The notes beneath the pieces are model-generated. The model did no database searches and was not told where the DNA came from. It worked only from the letters and a program-made list of their open reading frames with translations. 64,000 bases of DNA, from positions 3,410,001 to 3,474,000 of the forward strand of contig OY829383.1 of NCBI GenBank assembly GCA_963691835.1, given 5' to 3'. The DNA comes from G963691835 sp963691835. GTDB taxonomy: Bacteria > Pseudomonadota > Alphaproteobacteria > Thalassobaculales > Thalassobaculaceae. Below, in pieces: positions 1 through 9,094 of the stretch. How positions within the stretch are numbered: the stretch's first letter is position 1; every line of letters begins with the position of its first letter. The position numbers and the translations under genes were made by a program.

Positions 1-636
1 GTCCACACTGGCCCCATGAGACCTCAGCATCTCCTCGGTAATCGCACCGGGACGCAAAATGATGATCCGGTCCCCCTCGACCGCCGCGACCGTACTCTCC
101 AGTCCGATATCACAGGCACCGCCATCGAGAACCATGGGCAAGACCTCGGCGTCGAATGCAGTCGTGACGTGGTCGGATGTCGTTGGGCTGACCTGGCCTG
201 AGAGATTGGCGCTCGGTGCCGCGACGGGCCTACCAACCGTGGCCAGCAGCGCATGGGCAATGGCGTGCTTTGGGACCCGAAGGGCAACGGTGTCGAGGCC
301 GGCCGACGCCAGGAGCGAGATCGGCGACCCTTTGGCACGCGGGACAACCAAGGTGAACGGCCCCGGCCAGTAGGCCTCTGCCAGCGTGAGGGCCAATGAA
401 CTGAGAACGCCGTGCTCCCGCGCGGTATCGACCGAGTCGCAGTGCGCGATCAGCGGATTGAAGCTGGGTCGACCTTTCGCCTCGAAAATCCGGGCAACCG
501 CCCGGTCGTTGGTTGCGTCGCCGCCGAGGCCGTAGACCGTTTCCGTAGGGAAGGCGACCAAGCGGCCGTCCAGCAGGAGATTCGCTGCTTTCTCAAGGGT
601 GCTCGCTGTCGGAGCGGTCGGAGAGGGACGTGCCAT
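1..636 (-). CDS. tsaC: L-threonylcarbamoyladenylate synthase (TsaC/Sua5), 3' end outside window
   Basis: Makes threonylcarbamoyl-AMP from threonine, bicarbonate and ATP, the first step of the t6A37 tRNA modification. Read on the minus strand from the ATG at 634-636, the protein shows the YrdC-fold signatures PTETVYGLG near residue 37 and the KGRPSFNPLI nucleotide/substrate motif near residue 60. Further on come SANLSG and the DGGACDIGLESTV segment followed by LRPGAIT. The last two are typical of Sua5-type proteins, which carry an extra C-terminal Sua5 domain. The reading frame is open to base 1, so the C-terminus is cut by the window edge. Family assignment is firm; whether it is the long Sua5 or the short TsaC form cannot be seen. 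Confidence 0.93.
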   Translation of the reverse strand, partial: MARPSPTAPTASTLEKAANLLLDGRLVAFPTETVYGLGGDATNDRAVARIFEAKGRPSFNPLIAHCDSVDTAREHGVLSSLALTLAEAYWPGPFTLVVPRAKGSPISLLASAGLDTVALRVPKHAIAHALLATVGRPVAAPSANLSGQVSPTTSDHVTTAFDAEVLPMVLDGGACDIGLESTVAAVEGDRIIILRPGAITEEMLRSHGASVD

Positions 637-763
637 GGGCGGGGGAGTGCCGCGTCTCGCAAGTTCCGTCAAGAGTCGGGGTGAGATCGGTTCCTCACGG
701 ATCTTTTCGCAGGTGCAACATAATTGCTATCCTTGCATCCGCGGCAGCGGGGAGACGGGTGCC

Positions 764-1405
764 ATGGCAGCGAAGATCATCACCATCAACCAACAGAAGG
801 GTGGGGCCGGGAAGACGACGCTGGTCGCACACTTGGCGGTCGGCTGGGCCATTGCGGGCAAACGGGTTTCCGTCGTCGACATCGACCCCCAGGCAAGTCT
901 GTCGTCCTGGAACGAGATGCGTGTTGAAAAACTGGGCGAGGAAGCGGCCTCGGTCGACGGCCGCTTGTCGGTTGGCGCGGTGACCGGTTGGCGGATCGGC
1001 AATGAGATCGAGCGGCGGGCCCGGGAAGCCGACATTGTCCTGGTGGACTCCCCTCCACACGCGGAGACTGAGGCCAAACTGGCAGTGCGCGCGGCGGATG
1101 TGGTCGTCGTCCCGCTTCAGCCGAGCCCGATGGACGTTTGGGCGAGTCGGACCACCGTCAAACTCGCCGGGAGCGAGGGCACCGACGCCCTGCTAGTTCT
1201 GAACAGAGTGCCGCCCCGGGCGCGACTGACCGAGGATCTTGCCGAGGCAATTGCCGATCTGTCCGCGCCGTTGGCGGAAACAACGATCGGCAACCGGGTC
1301 GCGCTCGCCGCCAGTATGCTGGAAGGCAAGGGCATTGCGGAGTTCCAGCCGAGAAGTGCGGCCGCCCGGGAACTGGCGGCTCTTGCCCGGGAACTCTCCG
1401 CGTAG
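764..1405 (+). CDS. ParA/MinD-type P-loop ATPase
   Basis: A 213-residue ATPase of the ParA family. The deviant Walker A motif KGGAGKT lies at residues 12-18, the VDIDPQAS segment (A' motif) near 40, and LVDSPPHAE (Walker B region) near 92. These proteins dimerise with ATP on DNA or membranes and position cargo such as plasmids, chromosomes or protein clusters. No ParB partner lies next to it, so it may be an orphan positioning ATPase rather than the main chromosome-segregation ParA. The frame is open from 599, but the ATG at 764 gives the canonical N-terminus (MAAKIITINQQKGG). The next gene starts 12 bases after its stop, suggesting co-transcription. Confidence 0.88.
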   Translation: MAAKIITINQQKGGAGKTTLVAHLAVGWAIAGKRVSVVDIDPQASLSSWNEMRVEKLGEEAASVDGRLSVGAVTGWRIGNEIERRAREADIVLVDSPPHAETEAKLAVRAADVVVVPLQPSPMDVWASRTTVKLAGSEGTDALLVLNRVPPRARLTEDLAEAIADLSAPLAETTIGNRVALAASMLEGKGIAEFQPRSAAARELAALARELSA

Positions 1406-1417
1406 GACGCTCGTCCT

Positions 1418-2572
1418 ATGCATCTCGTCTGGAAACAGATTGCGGGCGGTGGCCTCGACGGCTCGTGGTTCGATCCGGAAATCCGCGCCACCCGGCCGTC
1501 CATCGTCTTTGGCGGGAAACTATACGTCGGTGTCTATGGAGAGCGGCCGGGCTCGGCGGCGGTGTGGTCGTTCGATAACGTGAGATGGTCGAAGGTCTAC
1601 GAGGCCGAGACGCAAGGGCACAGCTTCAACCGTATCAATGCGTTGTCGATTTGGCGGGGCAGGCTGATCATCGGCGCTGGCCAGAAAGGAGAGGCGGGAA
1701 GCGCCACTGTCCTCTCCCACTCATCCGACACCGGCGAGGATAAGCCAGCCGCCATTGTTCAGTCCTTTCGGGATACGGCGGCCAGTTTCATCGACTCTCT
1801 CTCGGCAAACGGCGACGACCTGATCGTTGGTCTTGGCGGCGGAGAAGGACGGCTTGAGCAAGCGCTTTCCATTTTGGATGGAGCGGGTCGGACGGATGTC
1901 AGCCCACCTTCTCCCCTGGATGGCTCCTACGCCATGACCATTTTTCGCGGCAGAACCGTCACGGGAAGTTACGACCGGGATCGGCTGACCACCGTCTCCG
2001 TGCTGGATGACTCAGGGCCGGACCCGCAACTCCGCCCGCTTGTCCGTTCGCGCCCGGACAAGGACATGGACAAAGGGGGGATCGTGGAAGCGCTGACCGT
2101 CTTCAACGATCGTCTCTTCGCCAATTTCGATCGACCAGTATCGCTTGAGCCGGCGGGGTCCCGTGTATCCGAGGGGATAAGCCCGGTCTGGTGGTTTGAC
2201 GGCGCCGCATGGCGCCCCGCGCTCGGCCCCGGACAGCCGAACATTCTGAGCGCCGCCGCCAACTTCAACAGCAGCACGGTCTTCCGGAACAGGTTTCTTT
2301 TTTCCTCGGGGTCGGTCGGCGACCGGGCCGGGTCCGTCTTCGTAAGAGTATGGGCGTTGGAAACAAGAACCGGTTCGGTGGTCGCGGCTGGGGGCGGCGG
2401 GATTGGCGGGTCCTGGCGGGACGAGGATGTCGGTGCCGCCAACCCCAGACGCCTGGCCTGGATCTACAGCATGACGCCGTTCTCCGATGGTCTGGCCGTG
2501 ACCTTCACCTACGGTCTTGGCGGTGGCCGGGCGGAGGTTTGGTTTGCCCGCCCTTCTGAAACCGGCTCATAG
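1418..2572 (+). CDS. Conserved hypothetical protein, probable beta-propeller
   Basis: A 384-residue protein without a recognised catalytic motif. It contains repeated beta-rich blades in which a glycine-rich strand alternates with a W-x-F/aromatic strand (for example GGKLYVGVYGE, AAVWSFDN, WRGRLIIGAG, GDDLIVGLGG, FNDRLFANF). This is the look of a kelch/WD-like propeller. There is no signal peptide. It follows the ParA-type ATPase by 12 bases and overlaps the convergent alpha/beta hydrolase by 6 bases at the 3' end. Function unknown; the propeller is an inference from pattern only. Confidence 0.7.
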   Translation: MHLVWKQIAGGGLDGSWFDPEIRATRPSIVFGGKLYVGVYGERPGSAAVWSFDNVRWSKVYEAETQGHSFNRINALSIWRGRLIIGAGQKGEAGSATVLSHSSDTGEDKPAAIVQSFRDTAASFIDSLSANGDDLIVGLGGGEGRLEQALSILDGAGRTDVSPPSPLDGSYAMTIFRGRTVTGSYDRDRLTTVSVLDDSGPDPQLRPLVRSRPDKDMDKGGIVEALTVFNDRLFANFDRPVSLEPAGSRVSEGISPVWWFDGAAWRPALGPGQPNILSAAANFNSSTVFRNRFLFSSGSVGDRAGSVFVRVWALETRTGSVVAAGGGGIGGSWRDEDVGAANPRRLAWIYSMTPFSDGLAVTFTYGLGGGRAEVWFARPSETGS

Positions 2573-3409
2573 GTCCGTCGGCGCCGTCGCTTTCAAGTCC
2601 AGGCCCGCGCTGATCGCCCGCCAAACGGGGCCGGAATTCGTGACTGGGGCGAAGTGGCCAAGCTCGGGGAGTACTGCTCGTTGGGCGCCGCTGATCGCCC
2701 CCGCAACCGCCGCGACCAGGCGATGCGCAAGGAAAGGGGACGCCTGTCCACCCATGACGACAGTCGGGCAGGGAAGGGCGGCCAAGGCGGGACGATCCAG
2801 CACATGGGCGTTCGTGCCTTGGGTCTCGCGAACCAGGTGAGGGGCCATGGCCGTCAGCTTGTCGCGGTCCGCGGGACGCAGATCGGACCAACGAACGTCG
2901 TTCCAGGCCTCCACAAACGCGGCGACACCCCGCTCCGGCGTGGCGCCCTCCACCGCCTCGGCCAAGCCCTGGACAAGCCGCCGGTCCATCTCGCGGGCTT
3001 TCTGATCCGCAGGGTCCTCCGGATCAAGGAGAGACAGGGTGATCGGTTCATAAAGCGCCAACAGATCCGTGCTGCCTCCGCCGAGGATGGCCTCCAACGC
3101 GACCAAGCCGCCCATCGAGTGGCCGAAGAGAAGCGATCGGCGCGGTGACGGTGGTCTAGCCAGCGCCCAGCGGACGATCGCGGCGTTTCGGAGCACTGGG
3201 GTCAGACCGCTGTCAGCGTCCAGCCGGGTCGCCCCGTACACGTCGAAAGCTGGTGCCACGACCCGCCAGCCGTCTTCCGCCATCTTGGCGCCCAGCCGCC
3301 CGAGAGAACGCGGCCCGGCCGCGGTCGCGTGCACCAGGACGGCAAGGTCCAGCCCATCACCCATCTCCAGGGTTTCGATTGGTCCGGTTGGCGTGTCATG
3401 GATCGGCAT
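2567..3409 (-). CDS. Alpha/beta hydrolase
   Basis: A 280-residue serine hydrolase of the alpha/beta fold. The nucleophile elbow GHSMGG is near residue 105, an acid is likely in the VVMGGQASPF region, and a C-terminal histidine is in LPELGHFAPV. The start is placed at the ATG at 3409 because the longer frame (to 3598) would run under the start of the divergent monooxygenase gene at 3540. Substrate unknown. Its position beside a flavin monooxygenase suggests a role in degrading a small aromatic or ester compound. Confidence 0.85.
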   Translation of the reverse strand: MPIHDTPTGPIETLEMGDGLDLAVLVHATAAGPRSLGRLGAKMAEDGWRVVAPAFDVYGATRLDADSGLTPVLRNAAIVRWALARPPSPRRSLLFGHSMGGLVALEAILGGGSTDLLALYEPITLSLLDPEDPADQKAREMDRRLVQGLAEAVEGATPERGVAAFVEAWNDVRWSDLRPADRDKLTAMAPHLVRETQGTNAHVLDRPALAALPCPTVVMGGQASPFLAHRLVAAVAGAISGAQRAVLPELGHFAPVTNSGPVWRAISAGLDLKATAPTDL

Positions 3410-3539
3410 GCGTCCCCCAGCCTCTTCCGCTCCTCGCTCCGATGGCCAGAGACCGCTAAGCACCCGCACCGCGGTTTGACAAGTCTCGTTGGCCGTGATG
3501 GCGTCACGGGCACCGGACCCAAAACAGAAGGAGGCGGAC

Positions 3540-4814
3540 GTGGCAACGCCATCGTCACCCGTTGTCATCGCCGGCGCCGGCATCGGCGGCTTGGTCACCG
3601 CCCTCAGTCTCCATCAGGCGGGCATACCGGCCCGCGTATACGAGTCGGTTCGAACCCTGTCGCCGTTGGGCGTCGGGATCAACGTTTTGCCTCATGCGCT
3701 TCGGGAACTGACCGAACTGGGTCTGGGGGATGCCGTCGAGAGCATCGGTCTCGCGACGGGGACGCTTGCCTACTACGCCAAGTCAGGTGGGCGGATCTGG
3801 GCTGAACCCCGGGGACGGGGAGCGGGATATCACTGGCCGCAAGTCTCGATCCACCGGGGCGAGCTGCAAATGCTCCTCTACCGGACGGTTCTGGAACGGT
3901 TGGGGCCGAACGCCGTCGTCACCGGGCGTCATCTTGCCGGATGGGACGAGACGGCGGACGGTGTTTCGGTCTCCTTCACCGAGGGACGCGGCGGCCCTGT
4001 CGTCGAGACGGCTCATGCCAGTTTGCTGATCGCCGCCGACGGGATTCACTCCGCCGCACGGGCACGGCTTTATCCGGATGAAGGGGCGCCGATCTGGAAC
4101 GGCGCCGTCTTGTGGCGCGGCGCGGTCCGGGCCCGGCCTTTTCTGGATGGCCGGACGATGATCATGGCGGGTCATGAGTTCCAGAAATTCGTCTGTTACC
4201 CGATAACGGAAGCAGATCCGGAAACCGGCGAGGCGCTGATCAATGTGATCGCGGAACGCAAGTTCCCGCCGGAGGGCGACTGGCGCAGGGAGGACTGGAA
4301 CCGCCAGGGGGATCTGGGAGACTTCCTGCCCTGGTTTGAGCAATGGCGGTTCGACTGGCTGGATGTGCCTGCCCTGATCCAGTCGGTGGATACCTTCTAC
4401 GAGTACCCTATGGTCGACCGGGACCCGCTGCCGCGATGGCGGTCGGGGCGCATGATGTTGCTTGGGGACGCGGCGCATCCGATGTACCCGATCGGCTCGA
4501 ACGGTGCGTCCCAGGCGATCCTGGATGCCCGGGTTCTGACCCGGGAGCTTCTGGCGCATGGGGTAACGTTGGAAGCGTTGGATGCCTATGAGGCCGAGCG
4601 GCGTCCCGCGACGGCGAAGATCGTCCAAGCCAACCGCGGTAACGGCCCGGAGACGGTGATGAACATGGTGGAAGAGCGCGCACCAAACGGTTTTGACCGG
4701 ATCGAGGATGTGTTGAGCCTGGATGAGCTGGAGGAGGCGGCCGGGGCCTACAAGCGTCTGGCCGGGTTCGATAAGGACACGCTGAACACCCGGTCCGCGA
4801 TCGTTTCTGTTTGA
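3540..4814 (+). CDS. FAD-dependent monooxygenase (PhzS/salicylate-hydroxylase type)
   Basis: A 424-residue group A flavoprotein monooxygenase. The Rossmann GxGxxG motif GAGIGG lies at residues 12-17 and the second FAD signature GDAAHPMYP near residue 310. The body matches the PhzS-like branch (RPLGVGIN-like segment, SIHRGELQMLL). Such enzymes use NAD(P)H and O2 to hydroxylate an activated aromatic ring. The start is taken as GTG at 3540 because a strong AGGAGG lies 5 bases upstream; an in-frame ATG at 3489 has no such site. It is divergent from the hydrolase and convergent with feruloyl-CoA synthase. The substrate cannot be read from sequence. Confidence 0.88.
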   Translation: MATPSSPVVIAGAGIGGLVTALSLHQAGIPARVYESVRTLSPLGVGINVLPHALRELTELGLGDAVESIGLATGTLAYYAKSGGRIWAEPRGRGAGYHWPQVSIHRGELQMLLYRTVLERLGPNAVVTGRHLAGWDETADGVSVSFTEGRGGPVVETAHASLLIAADGIHSAARARLYPDEGAPIWNGAVLWRGAVRARPFLDGRTMIMAGHEFQKFVCYPITEADPETGEALINVIAERKFPPEGDWRREDWNRQGDLGDFLPWFEQWRFDWLDVPALIQSVDTFYEYPMVDRDPLPRWRSGRMMLLGDAAHPMYPIGSNGASQAILDARVLTRELLAHGVTLEALDAYEAERRPATAKIVQANRGNGPETVMNMVEERAPNGFDRIEDVLSLDELEEAAGAYKRLAGFDKDTLNTRSAIVSV

Positions 4815-4838
4815 CGGTTCTCCAGCCGACAGCCGGGT

Positions 4839-6629
4839 TCAGAGTGGACGGATGATCTCCGGATCATTGGTGAAGAGCCGCGCCACCTCTGCCGCACGCC
4901 GGTCGAGGACGGCCCGCTGATTGATGTAGCCCTTATCCGTGATCTCGCCGGCATCGATGCTGGGCGGCCCGTCGAGAATGAGAGCGGTGGCGATTTGGGT
5001 GGAGGAGCCCGGATTGGCCGTGTTGTGCCTCCCCAATGCCTCGGCTATCGCCTGCCGCATGTCCGTTGAGGAAAGATCCTGGCCCGGGGCTGGAAACAGC
5101 AACACGCCGATCGCATCCCGGTCGTGTCCAGCGATGACGGCGTCCTGGACCAGAGGGGCGCACGCCGTGACCAGGGCGACGCGAAGCGCGCCGACACCCA
5201 CCCAGGTCCCTGTCAGCAGTTTGAAGTCTTCCGCAAGCCGTCCGTCGAAGAGCAGTCCGGCGGACGGATCGTCCGGCTCAAGAAACCGGACGGCGTCGCC
5301 GGTCCTGTAGAACCCCTCCTCATCGAATGCCTCTGTGGTGCGGTCCGGGTCGCCCCAGTACCCCGGGGTCACGTTCGGTCCCCGAACGCGGATCTCGAGC
5401 TTATTGCCGTTGGGGATGACTTTGATCTCCACCCCAGGGACCGGAACGCCGATGCCTTGGGGGCCATCGGTCTCATAGTGTGGACCGGTGGCGAGCGGAG
5501 CGGTCTCAGTCGCACCCCACCCGGAGGTCATGAAGACCCGCGGGCGCCCGTCCCGCCCCTGCGCCGCGTCGCTCAACGCCCGGAGCCTGTCCCACGACGA
5601 TCTTGGCAACGCCGCCCCCGCGAAGAACACCAAATCAAGGTCGGCGAAGAAGGCATCCCGAAAAGTGCTATCCGTCTCCATCGCGGAGAGCAGCATGTCG
5701 TAGCCACGGGGAACGTTGAAATGCAGTGTCTGGCGCACGGAACGGATGTTCTTAAGCGTTTCCTCGAAACGGCCCGGCGCCGGTTTGCCGCCGTCGATAT
5801 AGAGCGTCCCGCCGTTGGTCAGCACGATGCCGAGGTTGTGGTTGGCGCCGAAGGTGTGGCTCCAGGGTAGCCAATCCACGATCACCGGCGGCCGCTCAGC
5901 CAGGAATGGCCAGATCCGGCTGATGGCCGCCTGATTGGAGGTCAGCATCCCTTGGGTCACCATCACGCCTTTCGGCCTGCCGGTGGAGCCGGAGGTGAAG
6001 AGAATGCGCGCGACCGTTTCCGGTCCAACGTCTTCGGCAACCCCGGCGTCTTGCCCGGAACTGGCGAGCGCCGCAAGTGACGTCGTCTCCGGCTCAGACT
6101 GTGCCGTGACAGTCTCCACTGTGCCGACAACGGAGCGGACCGCTTCCAGGGCTGCCGCGAACGGCTGCACAGTCTCCGCATAGATGAGCTTGGGGCTGAC
6201 GGCTGCCGCGATGCCGCACAACTTGGCGTGATCCTTCGACATCAGGGAATAGGCGGGTGAAACAGGAACCATGATGGCGCCCGCCATCATGGCACCGAGG
6301 CCGAGGATCGCTTGGCCGACCGAGTTGTCCGACAGCACCAGAATGCGTTCCCCCCGGCCGAGGCCACGGTCGATCAGCGCCTGCGCGACAGCCCCCGCTT
6401 CTCGTCTCGCTGCCCCGTAGCTGGTCGGTGACCATTCGCCATCCACCCGCTCTGCCAGGAAGGGGCGGTTGGGTGCGGTGGCCGCCCAATGATCGAGCGC
6501 GTGAATCATGTGCGGTGGCCAAGGCGCGAGCGCGTGGTCTGATCGCAAGATGATGCCGCCAGAACCCGTTTGAGAGTTTGAGACCGCCTTCGGAAGGAGG
6601 GACAGGGTCGGCGTTGAGAGCTCGGCCAT
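4839..6629 (-). CDS. fcs: Feruloyl-CoA synthase (AMP-forming acyl-CoA ligase)
   Basis: A 596-residue adenylate-forming enzyme. The AMP-binding P-loop TSGSTGRPKG is at residues 212-221, followed by the WLPWSHTFGANHN block, a GWGATET motif and YRTGD. The family-specific start (WPPHMIHALDHWAATAPNRPFLAER) and overall layout fit feruloyl-CoA synthases, which activate ferulate, p-coumarate and caffeate to CoA thioesters. It is the last gene of a minus-strand run that includes a dipeptidase-like protein, an aldolase and a hydrolase. A related aryl/acyl-CoA ligase with another substrate cannot be excluded. Confidence 0.82.
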   Translation of the reverse strand: MAELSTPTLSLLPKAVSNSQTGSGGIILRSDHALAPWPPHMIHALDHWAATAPNRPFLAERVDGEWSPTSYGAARREAGAVAQALIDRGLGRGERILVLSDNSVGQAILGLGAMMAGAIMVPVSPAYSLMSKDHAKLCGIAAAVSPKLIYAETVQPFAAALEAVRSVVGTVETVTAQSEPETTSLAALASSGQDAGVAEDVGPETVARILFTSGSTGRPKGVMVTQGMLTSNQAAISRIWPFLAERPPVIVDWLPWSHTFGANHNLGIVLTNGGTLYIDGGKPAPGRFEETLKNIRSVRQTLHFNVPRGYDMLLSAMETDSTFRDAFFADLDLVFFAGAALPRSSWDRLRALSDAAQGRDGRPRVFMTSGWGATETAPLATGPHYETDGPQGIGVPVPGVEIKVIPNGNKLEIRVRGPNVTPGYWGDPDRTTEAFDEEGFYRTGDAVRFLEPDDPSAGLLFDGRLAEDFKLLTGTWVGVGALRVALVTACAPLVQDAVIAGHDRDAIGVLLFPAPGQDLSSTDMRQAIAEALGRHNTANPGSSTQIATALILDGPPSIDAGEITDKGYINQRAVLDRRAAEVARLFTNDPEIIRPL

Positions 6630-6653
6630 GAAACAGCGCCCGGCTTGCTGGCC

Positions 6654-7718
6654 TTAGCCGCCCCAGGTGCGCTCCAGAACGCGCACCCAGTTGCCGTGGC
6701 AAAGCTGGTTGAGGGTCGGCCCATCGTATCCGTGCCGCACCATCGCATCCCGAAGCGAGCCAAGGCCCGCTGCTGTCCCGATCTCGCCCGGGATCGTCGC
6801 GCCATCGAAATCCGAGCCGAAGCCGACGGAGTCGAGGCCTACCCGCTGGACAAGGTAATCCACGTGTCGAAGCACCACATCGAGACCGGTATCGTCCGTC
6901 GTCTGCCCGTCCGGGCGGAGGAATGAGGTGGCGAAGTTGATGCCGACCATCCCGCCTGTGTCCCGCACGGCATCCAGTTGCTTGTCGGTCAGATTCCGGG
7001 CGTGGGGACAGATTGCGTGGGCGTTTGAGTGCGTCGCCACCAGCGGCGCGTCGCTGATCTCGGCCACATCCCAGAATCCGGCCTCGTTCAGATGGCTGAG
7101 ATCGACCATGACACCAAGCTCGTTGCACGCCCGGATCAGATCTTTACCGAGTTCCGTAAGCCCCGGCCCCGTATCGGGTGAGCTGGGGTAGCGGAACGGC
7201 ACGCCGTGGCCGAAACGGTTCGGCCGACTCCACACCGGCCCAAGTGAGCGCAGCCCGGCTTGATAAAGAACCTCCAGCGCGTTCAGCCGGTTGTCGATCG
7301 CCTCCGTACCCTCGATGTGGAGGACGGCCGCGAGGACTCCCTTTTCAAGACAGGCGGTGATTTCGGCGGCAGTCCGGCACACCTTCACCTTGCCCTCGGA
7401 CCGGCGCTCGATCCGGAAGAGCAGGGCGGCCATCGCCATCACGTGGGGCAGCGAGTCGAGGTAGGGCACTTCCGGCGGCAGGGGAACATCGTAGCTCTCC
7501 CCGTTCATCGCGTCGTCGAGGCCGCCCATCGACTGGCGGTTCGGCGTAAAGACCGCAAAGAAGCCACCCCCGAGCCCACCGGAGGTGGCCTTCGGAAGAT
7601 CTATGTGGTTTTTCGTCCCACCGTTTAGGAACAGCCCGGCCGGGTCGTTGTCGGTCAGGCCGACCAGGCGAAGCAACACGTCATTGTGGCCGTCGAAGAA
7701 AGGCACTTGGTCGGTCAT
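6654..7718 (-). CDS. Membrane dipeptidase family (peptidase M19)
   Basis: A 354-residue zinc hydrolase of the renal-dipeptidase family. It shows the HND zinc-binding start (H11, D13), a central glutamate in HIEGTEAIDN, and the SHLNEAGFWDV and ATHSNAHAICPH histidine motifs, ending with GFGSDFDGA. No signal peptide is present, so it is probably cytoplasmic. It lies 24 bases upstream of the feruloyl-CoA synthase gene and is likely in the same transcript. Bacterial M19 enzymes hydrolyse L-Xaa-D-Xaa dipeptides or related amides; the real substrate here is unknown. Confidence 0.88.
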   Translation of the reverse strand: MTDQVPFFDGHNDVLLRLVGLTDNDPAGLFLNGGTKNHIDLPKATSGGLGGGFFAVFTPNRQSMGGLDDAMNGESYDVPLPPEVPYLDSLPHVMAMAALLFRIERRSEGKVKVCRTAAEITACLEKGVLAAVLHIEGTEAIDNRLNALEVLYQAGLRSLGPVWSRPNRFGHGVPFRYPSSPDTGPGLTELGKDLIRACNELGVMVDLSHLNEAGFWDVAEISDAPLVATHSNAHAICPHARNLTDKQLDAVRDTGGMVGINFATSFLRPDGQTTDDTGLDVVLRHVDYLVQRVGLDSVGFGSDFDGATIPGEIGTAAGLGSLRDAMVRHGYDGPTLNQLCHGNWVRVLERTWGG

Positions 7719-7795
7719 TTGGGCAGTCCCGGCAATCGGAAATCAGGTACGCCTTTCAGGACTCCACAATCGGTGTTGGCGCGCAACCGAAAGTC

Positions 7796-8266
7796 CTAGG
7801 CCGGCCAGTCTACGATGTAGTCCGGGAGATCTTCATCGGCGACTTCCGTCTCGTTGGTCACCTTGTTGCGGACGGAGATCCCGGCCTTGTGAACCATCTC
7901 CGGGTCGCCGCAGACCAGCGGATGCCACCAGGGCAACGGATCGCCGTCATGGATCAGCTTGTAGGCGCAGGTCGACGGCATCCAGTTCAGATGGTCGACC
8001 ACATCCGGCGTCAGAATCACGCAATCGGGAACGCGGGCTTTCCGGTTCGGATAGTCCGTACAGCGGCAGGCCCCGATGTCTAGTAGCTTGCATGACACCT
8101 CGGTATAGGCAAGGTGCTCTGTCTCCGGATCAACGAGCTTGACCAGACAGCATTTTCCGCACCCGTCGCACAGACTTTCCCACTCCTCCCGGCTCATCTG
8201 ACCGAGGAACTTCGTCTCCCAAAAGGGGCGGTCCTGGCCCGAGAGAGAGCGCTCGTCCGGCAACAC
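7796..8266 (-). CDS. YcgN/UPF0260 family cysteine-cluster protein
   Basis: A 156-residue protein with the UPF0260 (YcgN) signature: MSREEWESLCDGCGKCCLVKL, then CKLLD, CRCTDYPNR, PDCV, the W..STCAYKL block and WWHPLVCGD. The conserved cysteines suggest binding of zinc or an iron-sulphur cluster. The cellular role of the family is not established. The start is GTG at 8266, directly after the TGA of the upstream aldolase gene (TGAGTG), so translational coupling is likely. Confidence 0.9.
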   Translation of the reverse strand: MLPDERSLSGQDRPFWETKFLGQMSREEWESLCDGCGKCCLVKLVDPETEHLAYTEVSCKLLDIGACRCTDYPNRKARVPDCVILTPDVVDHLNWMPSTCAYKLIHDGDPLPWWHPLVCGDPEMVHKAGISVRNKVTNETEVADEDLPDYIVDWPA

Positions 8267-9055
8267 TCAGTCCCGATAGCCCGGATCGAGCCGGTCCATT
8301 TTCCGGGTGAGTGCCGCGAACTCGAGCTGGCCGTAGCCAAAACCGTCATCCTCGTTCTCGGCGAACCGTTCCACATCGTCTCCGGACTTCTTGGCGATGT
8401 TCGCTCCCATCACATCGAGCGTTCCCGCCGCGGCTGCGTCAATCTGGACCTGACACGCTCTCTCAAGCCGGTAAAGCCGCAGGAAGGCTTCCGCAACCGT
8501 CCGGCCGACGGTGAGCAGGCCGTGGTTGCGGAGGATCATCGACTTGTTCTCTCCGAGCGAGGCAACCAGACGCTCCCGCTCATCAAGATACAGGCTCGGC
8601 CCTTCGTAGCCGTGATAGGACAGGCGTCCGAAAAATGAGGAGGCGCCCATGCTGATCGGCAGGAGCCCTTCCTTCGTCCCGGCAATCGCCATGCCCGCCC
8701 GGGTATGGGTGTGCATGACCACCTGATTGGCGTCCGAGTGGGCCATGTGGATGGCCGAGTGGATGACGAAACCGGCCTCATTGACGCCGTAGATCGTGTC
8801 GTCGACTGTCCGGCCATCCACGTCGATCTTCACGAGATTGGAGGCGGTCACTTCATCGTAAGCGAGGCCGTAAGGGTTGATCAGGAAATGGGGCTCGGGC
8901 CCCGGCACCCGGGCCGTGAGATGACCATAGATCAACTCGGTCCAACCGAAATGGTCCACCAGGCGGTAGGCGCAGGCCAGATCGACCCGCACCGCCCATT
9001 CGGCATCGCTCATCTTCGAGCGGTCGACTTTGAAATCGGTTCTGAGCTGGTTCAT
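8267..9055 (-). CDS. Class II aldolase/adducin family protein
   Basis: A 262-residue protein of the class II (zinc) aldolase/adducin-head fold. Metal ligands are visible in MHTHTRAG (H115, H117) and LRNHGLLTVG (near H178), with GHLTARVPG near residue 45. Family members include fuculose-phosphate aldolase and many catabolic decarboxylases or aldolases of unknown substrate. It stands between an alpha/beta hydrolase and YcgN in a minus-strand operon. Confidence 0.87.
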   Translation of the reverse strand: MNQLRTDFKVDRSKMSDAEWAVRVDLACAYRLVDHFGWTELIYGHLTARVPGPEPHFLINPYGLAYDEVTASNLVKIDVDGRTVDDTIYGVNEAGFVIHSAIHMAHSDANQVVMHTHTRAGMAIAGTKEGLLPISMGASSFFGRLSYHGYEGPSLYLDERERLVASLGENKSMILRNHGLLTVGRTVAEAFLRLYRLERACQVQIDAAAAGTLDVMGANIAKKSGDDVERFAENEDDGFGYGQLEFAALTRKMDRLDPGYRD

Positions 9056-9094
9056 TGCGTCCTCCCGGCCAATCCCGTCGCGATGCGCTGACGG